Below are positions 8,679 to 17,900 of a DNA stretch of 39,618 nt, in pieces. A model generated the notes under the pieces. It did no database searches. It was not told where the DNA came from and was given only the letters and a program-made list of their open reading frames with translations. Both the position numbers and the translations under genes were made by a program. Source of the stretch: Oscillospiraceae bacterium (GTDB lineage: Bacteria > Bacillota > Clostridia > Oscillospirales > Acutalibacteraceae); NCBI GenBank assembly GCA_031267965.1, contig JAIRYC010000085.1:1-39618 (forward strand), read 5' to 3'. How positions within the stretch are numbered: the stretch's first letter is position 1; the number at the start of each line of letters is the position of its first letter.

Positions 8679-9141
8679 ACTTGCGTACAGCGAAATCCTC
8701 CTGCCCGATAACGCGCCCCGCGAGATTGCCGACCATCAGGCACTTTGGAACACTGTGGAGGAAATTGAGCGCAACAGAAACGCTCAAACAGCGCGGGAAA
8801 TTGAGTTTTCCCTGCCTGTTGAACTGACGAGCGAGGAACAAATATCCCTTGCGCGGGATTATGTGCAGCGGGAATTTGTAGCTTGCGAGATGTGCGCCGA
8901 CTTGAACATCCACAACAAGCGGAACGGCAACCCGCACTGCCATGTCCTGCTGACCATGCGCCCGCTGGAGCGTGACGGCACTTGGGGCGCGAAGTCCCGC
9001 AGGGAATATATCCTTGACAGGCGCGGGGAGAGAATTCCTTTAGCCAGCGGGGACTACAAGAGCCGCAAAGTCCCTGCCACAGATTGGGACAGCAGAGAGA
9101 ACGCCGAGCATTGGCGGGAGGCTTGGGCAGTAACAGTCAAT
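8677..9141 (+). pseudogene. mobL: MobA/MobL-type relaxase, internal fragment
   Basis: About 155 residues of a MOBQ relaxase: LAYSEILLPDNAP, the LWN..EEIERNRNAQ helix, ELTSEEQ, and motif III with the metal-binding histidines (NGNPHCHVLLTMRP), then WGAKSRREYILD and EHWREAWAVTVN. The enzyme nicks and covalently holds the transferred strand at oriT. The N-terminal 46 residues with motif I are absent here but are found on the minus strand at 37495-37632. The 3' part is cut off at VN and fused in frame to a serine recombinase. The open frame actually runs from 8602 to a TGA at 9643-9645. Confidence 0.8.
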
Positions 9142-10647
9142 ATCCGGCTCTCCATTGAGGACAAGAAAACTGAGAGTTTGAGCATTGAAAATCAGCACAT
9201 GATTCTCGACTGCCGTATTGACGACCTCGACATTCCGAACGCCCGAATCCTCAACTTTGTGGACAACGGCCACACAGGGGTCAATATGGAGCGCCCCGCC
9301 GTGCAGGAAATGCTTGACCTTGTGCGAAGCGGCGGCGTAAATTTGATACTTATCAAGGATTTTTCAAGGTTTTCTCGAAACGCTATGGACAGCGGTTACT
9401 TCATCGAGCAGGTGTTTCCGCTGTACCAAGTTCGGTTCATATCCGTGTCCGATAACTTCAACAGCGAGGATTACCTCGGCGATACGGGCGGGATTGACGT
9501 TGCGTTCAAGTTCCTTATGTACGAATATTATTCGGCAGACCTGTCCGCCAAAATGAAATCCGCCAAGCGTCTGCAAATGAAGCGCGGCGAGAACATCGTT
9601 GCACGGGCGGCTTACGGATATTACAAAGCCGAAAGCGGCAAATGAGAGCCGGACGGTGTGGCGTCGGAGGTTGTAAAGAAGATTTACGGCTGTATTCTCG
9701 ACGGTTTCACACCCGCGCAAATCCAAGACAGACTGTGCGCGGAGCAAGTCCCCACGCTGCAGGAATATCTTGAACTTGGACGCGGCAAAGACATTACGCC
9801 TACGTTTCTGTGGGAAGCGCGGGCGGTGACGCGGATTCTGACGAACATTCAGTACAAGGGAACGTATGTCAGCGGCAAGCAGGAATCAAAAGCGATTGGT
9901 TCTCACAGTAAAGATTGGGTTGATAAGAGCGAATGGATTGTCATTCCGAATAAGCACTCGCCGATAATCGCGCCGGAGATGTTTGAGCGCGTACAGGAGA
10001 TTATGAAGTCGTTTTTAAGGAGTGAGCCTACGCCCAAGTCGGCGAAGCATTGCCAAAACGATTTTGTATCGGCAGAGCATACACCACGGGTATTGCCGTA
10101 TGGTTACAGGTTTAATGGCGGTGATGACGGTAGTTGGCGCTTAAACGAACTCGCGTCAAAGACTGTGCGCCGAATTTTCAATCTCGCTCTGCAAGGGGTA
10201 TTCGAGGCAGACATCGCCGCGACGCTCAAAGCGGAGCAAATCCCCTCGCCGCAGGAGTACAGGCAGATTAAAGGCGGCAAAGACATTACGCCGGCGTTTG
10301 CTTGGCGCGCCAAAGGCGTTCGTGATATTTTGCGCGATATTCAGTACACCGGGGTTCAGGTCTGCGGAAAGTTTGGCAGACGCAAGGACGGCTCACATTA
10401 TCGTATTCACGAAAGCGACTGGATTATTGTACCGGACAAAATCCCGGCGATTGTCAGCACGGATGAGTTTGAAACGGTAGCGAGACTTTTAGCAAATCGC
10501 AAGAAGCACCAACCGGGCCAGCGCGAACATCTGCTTCGCGGAAACATTGTAAAATGCGGTTGCTGTGGCCACGCAATGTGTTACGATAAACTCTCCGACC
10601 CGGTGTACCGTTGTCATCACACTGTTTCCAATGCAATAGTAATCTAA
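9142..10647 (+). pseudogene. Large serine recombinase, interrupted by an in-frame TGA
   Basis: A large serine recombinase that has lost its first few residues (it begins IRLSIEDKK, so the catalytic Ser at 9151-9153 survives). The resolvase domain runs to about 9560 (IKDFSRFSRN, then KSAKRLQMKRGE). The frame is stopped by TGA at 9643-9645 in YGYYKAESGK*EPDG and stays open in the same frame to 10647. Two tandem Recombinase-type DNA-binding modules follow (about 9646-10020 and 10090-10490), then a zinc ribbon (KCGCCGHAMCY..YRCHH). The protein ends abruptly at SNAIVI, missing the usual coiled-coil C-terminus. It is a probable former integrase of the element carrying the downstream defence genes, now inactive unless the TGA is read through. 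Confidence 0.82.
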
Positions 10648-10771
10648 ATCACACATAGAGGGCAATGTGGCGCAAAGCCCAAAGACAGAGCGTTGCTTGC
10701 TGTTGCGAGGGCTGTCGGGAGGTAAAAGCGCAAGCATATATTGTATGTCGCGAAAAAGCTTACGCTAGATA

Positions 10772-10800
10772 TTGACTTTTTTGTCGCTATAGGCTATAAT
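10772..10800 (+). promoter_or_regulatory. Strong promoter of the caspase-TIR operon
   Basis: TTGACT (10772-10777) and TATAAT (10795-10800) are exactly 17 bp apart, 37 bp before the caspase ATG. GGAAG lies 6 nt before the start codon. The pair therefore has its own constitutive-looking promoter and does not depend on the dead recombinase upstream. Confidence 0.8.
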
Positions 10801-10837
10801 AGAAGAAAGTTCGACATTAATTGCTTGGAAGCGTAAT

Positions 10838-11797
10838 ATGGCAAAAAAGGCGTTGGTTGTTGGCATTGATGATTATCCATCATCATCTTTGAGTAGTTGC
10901 ATTAATGATGCGACTAATATTGCTAGTGTTTTAGAGCGGAATGGAGATGGAAGCGTTAATTTTGCTGTGCAGCAACTAAATAATCTTGAAACTCATGGTG
11001 AATTAAGAAGATATATTACAGAATGTTTTGCTGGCGATGAGGAAGATTCCCTTTTTTATTTTTCTGGGCATGGTTATATTGATAGTATTGGCGGTTATCT
11101 TGTTACTCCGGACTTTAGTCAATACGAATATGGAGTTTCTATGCAGGAAATACTTGCAATAATGAATCAGTCAAAGTGCAGAAACAAGACGGTAATACTT
11201 GATTGTTGTCATGCTGGCTTTATGGGAAATATGTCAATTGCGGATCAAGAAACAGCAGTAATAAAAGAAGGCGTAACGATACTTACAGCAAGTAGAAAAG
11301 ATCAGTTTTCATACGAGGGCGTTTTCACATCCTTACTTTTAGATGCTCTGAACGGAGGAGCGGCTGATGTCACTGGACATGTAACTTCTGGAGGAATATA
11401 CGCCTACATAGACAAGGCGCTTGGACCGTGGGAACAGCGTCCTGTTTTTAAGACAAATGTTACGCGTTTTGCGCCTTTACGGACGGTTGCACCTCAGGTT
11501 GATATTTCAACAATTAGAAAAATCGTCGAATATTTTCCAGATCCGCAAAAAGATCATCGTCTTAATCCATCATACGAGCCAACTAATTCTAATAAGGTTA
11601 AACATGAAGTTGTTGCGCCGTATGCTAATGAAGAAAACATTGCAATATTTAAAGATTTACAAAAATTAGAGGGTGTTGGTTTAGTAATTCCATGTGATGA
11701 AGAACACATGTATTTTGCAGCAATGAAATCAAAAGCTTGTCGCCTAACTTTTGCTGGTCAGCAATACTGGCGGTTAGTTAATGATAAAATATTATAG
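10838..11797 (+). CDS. Caspase-like protease, effector of a TIR-caspase defence pair
   Basis: A 319-residue soluble protein with an N-terminal caspase (peptidase C14) domain. Strand 1 is KKALVVGIDDYP and the SSCINDATNI helix follows, as in bacterial caspase-fold proteins. The catalytic dyad is His78 (YFSGHGY) and Cys124 (ILDCCHAG). The domain ends near residue 215. A variable linker leads to a C-terminal module (about 262-319) of the form DLQKLEGVGL, HMYFAAM, LTFAGQQYWRLV. This looks like a small winged-helix or ligand-sensing domain. The TIR gene follows after 16 bp, so they form an operon. In type IV Thoeris a TIR-made cyclic ADP-ribose isomer activates such a protease, which then degrades host proteins and stops phage growth. 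Assignment to that system is inference from both domains, order and size. Base composition is visibly more AT-rich than the recombinase and ogt on either side. Confidence 0.88.
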   Translation: MAKKALVVGIDDYPSSSLSSCINDATNIASVLERNGDGSVNFAVQQLNNLETHGELRRYITECFAGDEEDSLFYFSGHGYIDSIGGYLVTPDFSQYEYGVSMQEILAIMNQSKCRNKTVILDCCHAGFMGNMSIADQETAVIKEGVTILTASRKDQFSYEGVFTSLLLDALNGGAADVTGHVTSGGIYAYIDKALGPWEQRPVFKTNVTRFAPLRTVAPQVDISTIRKIVEYFPDPQKDHRLNPSYEPTNSNKVKHEVVAPYANEENIAIFKDLQKLEGVGLVIPCDEEHMYFAAMKSKACRLTFAGQQYWRLVNDKIL

Positions 11798-11813
11798 CAA
11801 GGACGGTATAATA

Positions 11814-12191
11814 ATGAAAAAGCGAGTATTTATCAGTTTTGCGATTGAGGACAAAAACCTAAGAGATTTTCTCGTAGGGCAAGCCAAGAATGAAAACTCT
11901 CCATTCGAATTCACTGATATGTCAGTGAAAGAACCTTGGGATTCTGAATGGAAGACAAGGTGTAGAGCAAGAATCAAAGGGTGTGATGGATTGCTGGCAA
12001 TAGTAACCAAAAACACAAAAAAAGCCATTGGTCAGCTTTGGGAAATTCAATGCGCGAAAGATGAAAGTGTCCCGCGAAAGGGCATTTGGGGGAACGATGA
12101 CCATCCTGCAACGCTTCCTGATGAATTGGCTGGAGTAAGTGTAGTGAACTGGACTTGGACAAATATCGAAAATTGGATTAATTCACTTTAA
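11814..12191 (+). CDS. Short TIR-domain protein (ThsB-like), signal-producing partner
   Basis: A 125-residue protein that is all one TIR-like fold of the MTH538/DUF1863 (ThsB) type: KKRVFISFAIEDKNLRD at the N-terminus, the WDSEWKTRCRARI helix, GLLAIVTKNT strand, and the signature QLWEIQCA with the likely catalytic Glu77. I chose the ATG at 11814 because AAGGAC lies 9-14 nt upstream. An in-frame ATG at 11781 overlaps the caspase gene and adds a non-conserved leader. TIRs of this family convert NAD+ into cyclic ADP-ribose isomers once phage infection is sensed. With a caspase next door the expected product is the one that activates the protease. No SIR2/SLOG or macro-domain effector gene is nearby, so this is not type I or II Thoeris. 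Confidence 0.85.
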   Translation: MKKRVFISFAIEDKNLRDFLVGQAKNENSPFEFTDMSVKEPWDSEWKTRCRARIKGCDGLLAIVTKNTKKAIGQLWEIQCAKDESVPRKGIWGNDDHPATLPDELAGVSVVNWTWTNIENWINSL

Positions 12192-12539
12192 TTACTTTAT
12201 TTCCAAAATTCGATTTAGTTATTTTGAATAAAGAAGACGTGCGACCTCCGACTTCGGCGAAGCATTCGAGTGGTTTTTCCGGTTCCATATTTTGGCATAA
12301 ATTGATAGGTTTTTCATAGGTGCGGTTACAAGTATTTTTACACGCCATGGTTCTAAATAAACTGGTTTGCTTAGATACCCGAATTGAATAATAAGCCCTC
12401 CTCAAGCCAGATCTCTATTGCCATGCGTGGCGCTGTGTCCAATTCACGCATTGGGGTACAGCGTTATTTTATCTTTTTGGATTGCATTGCTCACACGCGA
12501 TCAGATCGCGCTTATTGATGTCTGCAAAGGAAAATAACA
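12192..12539. other. Intergenic region with AT-rich hairpin and recombinase-like scraps
   Basis: After the TIR stop an AT-rich interrupted hairpin (ctttatt..caaaat / attttgaataaag, 12195-12233) may end the defence transcript. The following 200 bp contain short stretches reminiscent of the recombinase linker (the words tcggcgaagcatt recur from about 10040), but no convincing gene. A long-loop inverted repeat (ccatgcgtg / cacgcattgg, about 12420-12456) precedes ogt. Confidence 0.4.
12496..12510. promoter_or_regulatory. 15-bp palindrome upstream of ogt, candidate operator
   Basis: cgcgatc-a-gatcgcg is a perfect palindrome 30 bp before the ogt start codon. No clear -35/-10 pair was found beside it. 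Confidence 0.4.
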
Positions 12540-13130
12540 ATGATATACCTCGATACCTATGATTCACCTATTGGACAATTGAGCCTTGCAAGTGACGGAA
12601 TATACCTTTGCGGTTTATGGATGGAAAATCAGAAGTATTATCAGGATAAACTGGAAATTCGTCTGAATATCAAAACAAAAAGTGCGATAGCCAAGCTGAC
12701 TGAGCGGCTATATGCCCCTGAAGCAAGATGTCATCCAGCGTTTTTTGAAGATGCCCGTAAGTGGCTTGATATTTATTTTTCCGGCGGCGAACCTTCTTCC
12801 GCGCCTCCGCTGCGGCTGCGCGGCACAGGTTTTCAGGAAGAAGTGTGGGCGATACTGCAAAATATACCCTATGGACAGCTTACGACATATGGGGCTATCG
12901 CCAAACAAATAGCCAACAGCCGCGGTGCGGAGACGGCGTCCGCGCGCGCAGTGGGTGTGGCTGTTGGGCGCAATCCTGTGTCTGTTATTGTGCCCTGCCA
13001 TCGTGTCGTGGGTTCAAACAACAGCCTTACCGGCTATGCGGGTGGCATTAGGCGTAAGATATATCTGCTTGAGCTTGAGGGAATTGATGTAAACAAGCTT
13101 TCTGTTCCTGCCAAAGGTACTGCGCTTTAG
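12540..13130 (+). CDS. ogt: Methylated-DNA--protein-cysteine methyltransferase
   Basis: A 196-residue O6-alkylguanine-DNA alkyltransferase that removes alkyl groups from guanine or thymine by suicidal transfer to its own cysteine. An N-terminal ribonuclease-like domain (about 1-95) is followed by the DNA-binding domain with FQEEVWAILQNIPYGQLTTYG, the RAVG arginine (Arg137), the active site VIVPCHRVVG with Cys153, and the GYAGG loop. AAAGGAAA precedes the ATG by 9 nt. Length is slightly above typical because of extra residues between 45 and 75. It is followed by an aldo/keto reductase on the same strand, which may be co-transcribed. Confidence 0.93.
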   Translation: MIYLDTYDSPIGQLSLASDGIYLCGLWMENQKYYQDKLEIRLNIKTKSAIAKLTERLYAPEARCHPAFFEDARKWLDIYFSGGEPSSAPPLRLRGTGFQEEVWAILQNIPYGQLTTYGAIAKQIANSRGAETASARAVGVAVGRNPVSVIVPCHRVVGSNNSLTGYAGGIRRKIYLLELEGIDVNKLSVPAKGTAL

Positions 13131-13165
13131 TTTGTTGATGTCGTTTTTTATTTTTAAGGAGTAAT

Positions 13166-13996
13166 ATGACAATGAAATTAGGTCAAGGCAGTTGGGAAAT
13201 TGGCGACGAGCCGAGAAAAGCTTCAAGCGAAGCTGCTGCCATCCTGAGCGGAATTGCGCTTGGCATGACGCTGATTGACACCGCAGAGATGTATGGTGAC
13301 GGGCGCTCTGAGGAATTTATTGGGCAAACGCTGCGGAGCGTACCACGGAGCGCATATCAGCTATGCAGCAAGGTGCTACCGGAAAATGCTGGGCAGGACC
13401 GGATTTTTACACATTGCGAACAATCGTTGCAGCGGCTTGGGACAGACTATTTGGATATCTACCTGCTGCACTGGCGGGGTTCTATTCCGTTGGCGGAAAC
13501 CGTGCAATGCATGGAAGCGCTTGTTCAGCAAGGCAAAATCCTGCGCTGGGGTGTAAGCAACTTTGACGTTGGCGATGTGGAGGATCTATTCGCTGTGTCC
13601 GGCGGAGAAACCTGCGCGGTCAATCAGGTGCTGTACCACGTCGGCTCTCGCGGCATTGAGTTTGACCTGTTGCCGTGGTGCCGTAAGCGCGGCGTAACGA
13701 TAATGGCATATTGCCCGTTGGCACAGGGCGGTAGATTGCGTCACTATAGGCGCAATGTGTTCGCTGAACCGTTGCTGGACGAGCTTTCCCAAAAATATAG
13801 CTGCACCGGGCAACAGATTTTACTTGCGTTTGTTCTGCGGCAAAACGGCGTGATTGCCATTCCCAAGTCGTCAAACCCGGCACACACAGAGCAAAATGCC
13901 CGTGCAGCCGAGCTTGTCATATCTGACGACGACTGGGAACGAATTGATGGAGTTTTCTGGGCTCCTACGCATAAAACGCATTTGGACATTGAATAA
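13166..13996 (+). CDS. Aldo/keto reductase
   Basis: A 276-residue NADPH-dependent oxidoreductase of the TIM-barrel aldo/keto reductase family. The catalytic tetrad is present: Asp38 (LIDTAEMYG), Tyr43, Lys69 (CSKV) and His102 (YLLHW). The C-terminal cofactor segment AIPKSSNPAHTEQN is intact. A good AAGGAG lies 5 nt before the ATG. Physiological substrate unknown; small-molecule aldehydes are the usual range. It is 35 bp downstream of ogt, so the two may form a small stress-response transcript. Confidence 0.9.
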   Translation: MTMKLGQGSWEIGDEPRKASSEAAAILSGIALGMTLIDTAEMYGDGRSEEFIGQTLRSVPRSAYQLCSKVLPENAGQDRIFTHCEQSLQRLGTDYLDIYLLHWRGSIPLAETVQCMEALVQQGKILRWGVSNFDVGDVEDLFAVSGGETCAVNQVLYHVGSRGIEFDLLPWCRKRGVTIMAYCPLAQGGRLRHYRRNVFAEPLLDELSQKYSCTGQQILLAFVLRQNGVIAIPKSSNPAHTEQNARAAELVISDDDWERIDGVFWAPTHKTHLDIE

Positions 13997-14052
13997 ATGG
14001 TTTTGCAAGCATAATCGCTTCTCTTACAAAACGATATACACAAGAGCTTCTC

Positions 14053-14090
14053 CCTTGGCATAGACTGTAACAGCACAAATGCCAAGGAGG
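14053..14090 (+). promoter_or_regulatory. Hairpin that masks the ribosome binding site of the amidase gene
   Basis: A perfect 9-bp inverted repeat (ccttggcat at 14053-14061, atgccaagg at 14079-14087) has a 17-nt loop. The right arm includes the AAGG of the AAGGAGG Shine-Dalgarno sequence at 14084-14090, 7 nt before the ATG. Folding would hide the ribosome binding site, which suggests translational control. Confidence 0.5.
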
Positions 14091-14097
14091 TTATTCT

Positions 14098-14841
14098 ATG
14101 CCCAGCGTATTTCTCAGCCCGTCAACTCAAAGCTACAATGAATACATAATTCCTGGAACCGAAAAGGAGCATATGCAGCGTCTTGTCGATGCAATGGAAC
14201 CGTTCCTTGATTTGGCAGGTATTTCATACGGACGCAACAATCCTGATGGCGACGTAAAAACCAGCGTTGCCATGAGCGACGAAGATGATTATGACTTGCA
14301 CCTTGCGCTGCACTCAAACGCCGCGCCGCCTGGACAGAGCGGGGAATTTCAGGGGCCTTTGGTAATGTATTATCCTGGTAATGCCGCTGGTGAAAAAGCG
14401 GCGGAGGATATAGCGCAGTCGCTGGCGGATATATATCCTGAAGCGGGCAAGGTCATCCTGATGCCGCAGACCAACCTTTATGAATTGCGCGAAGCAAAAG
14501 CACCCGTAGTATTTGCGGAGGTTGCCTATCACGATAATCTGGAGGATGCGGAATGGATTGAAAATGCAACCGTCGCCATTGCGGACCATTTGACACAGGG
14601 TTTGGCGGAATATTTTGGTTTGCCGTACGCAAAACAGGGGGCGCCACAACAAGCGGTTGTGCGTTTGCGTGAGGGTCATTTGAATGTGCGCCGTTTGCCG
14701 GGGATTGAGTATCCGCGCATTGGCAAGTTTGAAAACGGGGAAGCGGTTACCGTCTTGCGGCGGATACCCGGATGGAGTTATGTACGTTTGTCGGATGGCG
14801 ATGCAGGATATGTGGCAAGTCAGTACTTACGTACAGTGTGA
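14098..14841 (+). CDS. N-acetylmuramoyl-L-alanine amidase with C-terminal SH3 domain
   Basis: A 247-residue peptidoglycan hydrolase of the clostridial Amidase_3-like group. It starts VFLSPSTQSYNEY instead of the usual DPGHGG, keeps the TEKEHM segment, the zinc-binding DLHLALHSNAAP and the catalytic-Glu region VVFAEVAYHDN, and ends the domain near YFGLPY (about 180). A bacterial SH3 repeat follows (LNVRRLPG..YVRLSDGDAGYVASQYL). No signal peptide is present, as often in this subfamily. Related proteins act in spore-cortex or mother-cell-wall turnover; the exact role here is unknown. The hairpin over its ribosome binding site suggests regulated translation. Confidence 0.82.
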   Translation: MPSVFLSPSTQSYNEYIIPGTEKEHMQRLVDAMEPFLDLAGISYGRNNPDGDVKTSVAMSDEDDYDLHLALHSNAAPPGQSGEFQGPLVMYYPGNAAGEKAAEDIAQSLADIYPEAGKVILMPQTNLYELREAKAPVVFAEVAYHDNLEDAEWIENATVAIADHLTQGLAEYFGLPYAKQGAPQQAVVRLREGHLNVRRLPGIEYPRIGKFENGEAVTVLRRIPGWSYVRLSDGDAGYVASQYLRTV

Positions 14842-14866
14842 TTTATAGGCCAATATAGACATATTA

Positions 14867-14900
14867 AGAGGTGATGGGTAGTCGCCTCTAATTATTTTTT
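14867..14900 (+). terminator. Rho-independent terminator after the amidase gene
   Basis: An 8-bp stem (agaggtga / tcgcctct, one wobble) with a 7-nt loop is followed by attatttttt. It lies between the convergent amidase and addA genes and fits the plus-strand transcript. Confidence 0.78.
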
Positions 14901-14902
14901 GC

Positions 14903-17900
14903 TCAGCGCAGCGGAACATGAATTAATTCCCCTGTGCAAAGAGAATAAATCAACGCTTGCCGCACAGGCTTCTCCTCACATAAGGCAAGCGCCTTAGCAT
15001 AGACCCGCAGCTGCGGTGCGTACTCCCTGAGCAGTTTATCCGAAGCAGCGTGGTCAGTTTTGTAGTCCACAATCACCAGCGTGCCGTTTTCCTCAAATAC
15101 GCAGTCCGCCGAACCAATCACCGTGATTTTCTCTGTGCACTCCGCATGCTCCGGATAAAGCTCGCCCAGTGGTATACGCGCGGTGAACTGCCGTTCGCGT
15201 GCGGAGTGCGGCGACGCCAGATACCGTTTGACAACCTCACTCTTAGTAAACCTGTGCAGCATTTTCTTTTCAGCAGTGGTCAGACTCTGTACGTCAAGTC
15301 CATGTTCCGGCGGGATTGCCGAAAGCGCGGCGGAAAAATCATGAACAGCGGCCGCAAAATTCAACCGCTCTAAAACCCAGTGCAGCAGCGTGCCGCGTCG
15401 TGCCGCGCTGCGCGTTTCCGGCTGAATAAATGCCGGATGCGTTTCCGCCACTCTTTCAGGATAATCTCCCTTTGCAAAGGATGATGCGGATTGTTTTGCG
15501 GGGATTCCTTCAGGCGCGATAGCCGGATAGGCCCAGTCCATGCGCCCGCGGATTTCTGATGTCAGTGCCGCGTCCGCATCCGGGAAGTCAGCAACTGTGG
15601 TCGAGATTGCCTCCTCAGGCAGGATGTCGTCAATTTTAGCGTCCAGAGAGAATTCTCGCAAAGCTCCTTCACGAACGTCGACCGCTTCCAATCCTGGCGT
15701 GCGCACGGTGGACTTTGCGCGGAGAAATACAGGCAGCAGCCAATCCAAAAATGAGCTTGCACTGCGTACCGCATATGCCGGGAATTGCCCACTTTTTGGC
15801 AGTGATGCCGCCGTTGATTCCAAAAGTGCTTCAGGCGTGGTGCTTGGTGAGGTTGGCGCGCCAACAAAAATGAGCAAGTCCTTTGCGCGCGTTGTGGCAA
15901 CATAAAGCAGGCGCAATTCCTCAGCGCGGTCAAGCGCCCTGCGCTCCAGCTTAGCGGCCGAGTGTGGCAGCGTTGGGTATATACCGAACGCATCGCCCTC
16001 GCGGAGCTTCAGTCCAAGCCCCGCTTTTGGTGAGAACACCGCTGCCTTTCCGGCATCTTCCGCATTAAAACTTTTGCCAATATCCGCAACAATACAAACC
16101 GGAAATTCCAGCCCCTTGGACTTGTGTATGGACATAAGCTTGACTGCCTCGCCTCCTGCCGGCAAGGGTGCGGAATCCATGTCATGCCCACGCTCGCGGA
16201 TCGCTTCCAAAAAACGCAGCATACCGGATAAGCCGGGCCGCTCCGCACTGCTGCTCTGTGCCGCAAGCTCCTCCAGCTTGCGCAAATTCGCCTGCCGCCG
16301 CGCCCCGCTCTTCATCGCCAGAACAATGGACCATAACCCGCTTTCTTCAAACAACCGGCGCAAAAACAGCCCGCAGGGCAGTGCCAGCGATAAGTTCCGC
16401 CACTCGCTTAATGTTTGCAGGAACTCCGCAAAACGCATATTTTCTTTTGCCGCTGTGACTATTCTATTATAAAGTGTCATGCCGTTTTCGTTGTCGTGTT
16501 GGAGCATCGCAGCTTCGTCCTCACGAAAGCCGAACAGCGGTGAGAGCAGCACCGCCAGCAGGGGGATATCCTGCACGGGGTTGTCGATAACCTGCAAGAG
16601 CGCAAGCGCAAGGCGAATCTCGTTCGAATCGAAAAATCCGCCGGAAAGCTCCGTTTGACAGGAAATGCCATGCCGTCCGAGCGCCGCTGCATACAATGCC
16701 GCGCTTTTTTTGGGTGAGCGCATAAGAATCACAATGTCACCCGGCTCAACTGGACGGAGTACGCCGCCATCGTTTATCATGTACCCGGAGACCAGTAAAT
16801 CCTCCACCAGCTTGGCGCAATACCGTGCCTGCTGTTCGCTGCGGTCAGTGCCCTTTTCAATGCGTAAAAGGCGGAAAACTACGTCGGGCGTGTTATCCAC
16901 AGCCTTTTCCCGGTACGGTGTGAGGTATTCGTTTTCGGTGTAGTCTACCTCGCCCGCGCGCGCCTGCATGAGTGCGGAAAAAATATAGTTGACGCAGCCT
17001 GTCACGCCGGGCAGCGAACGGTAATTGCGCCCCAAAATGACTTTGCCGCCGTCCGCGCCGCCCACATATGGCGCAAGCGATTTCCGGCGCTCAAGAAAAA
17101 TCGTCGGCTCCGCCTGACGGAAGCGATAAATGCTCTGCTTAACGTCGCCCACAAAAAAGAGGTTGCTTTCTTCCCGGCTAAGCGCACGGAAAAGTGCCTC
17201 CTGCACGCGGTTTACGTCTTGGTATTCATCTACCAAAATCTCCACAAACTGTTGTGAAAGCGCCGCGGCGAGCTCCGTTTTTGAGCCGTCCGAATTAACA
17301 AGCAAACGCAGCGCAAAATGTTGAACGTCGCCAAAATCAGCTGCGCCGCGCTCGGCCTTGCGCAGTGCCAGCAGCTTGCCAAAGCGCTGCGCAAGCATGA
17401 CTAGAGTCCGCGCAGCCGGCAGCAGCCGCGCAGTGTCCGCACGAGCGGTTTCCTCCTCCAAAAAGAATAGGTTGCTACGTAGCTTTTTCAGCGTCTCCTT
17501 CATTTTATCGCGACGCTTTTCAGCCCATTGGAACAGTGCGGAATCCTCATAGCCCCTGGGCTTTTGGCCGCGCGTTTCGTATTTTACTGCCGAGAAGGCC
17601 GCGCAAAGTTCATCCCAAGAGCCGTTGCTTAGCTTACACTTCAGGCGTTCCAGCAGAGCAATATCCGACATGTACGCTGCCGTGAACGAGCCGTCCACCT
17701 CCGGCTCCTGCTGAAAATCCGGCAATGCCTCACGGTGCAGAGCGAGCAGGTAATTCAGCGCTTCGTCCGCCTCGCGGATAAGTAACTGCGCCCAAGTGCT
17801 GCTACATAATGGGCACTCCTCGGCATATGGCGCAAGCAGCGACCGGAGCCAAGACTCCGGGTTGGGATTTGCGCGTGATTGGTTAAACAGACTGAGTATC

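Noticed and set aside
9643-9645. TGA recoded as Trp or selenocysteine
   Set aside because: TGA is used as an ordinary stop in several intact genes here and no SECIS-like hairpin follows; nonsense mutation is simpler.
10838-12191. Type I or II Thoeris
   Set aside because: No SIR2/SLOG ThsA or macro-domain membrane effector is present; the only partner of the TIR is a caspase.
12192-12539. A 75-codon minus-strand frame after the TIR gene
   Set aside because: No ribosome binding site, no domain, and it ends inside the TIR gene.
14098-14260. Amidase inactivated by loss of the DPGHGG motif
   Set aside because: The start SPSTQ..N..Y followed by DLHLALHSNAAP is the normal pattern of a clostridial amidase group as I recall it, so this is not decay.
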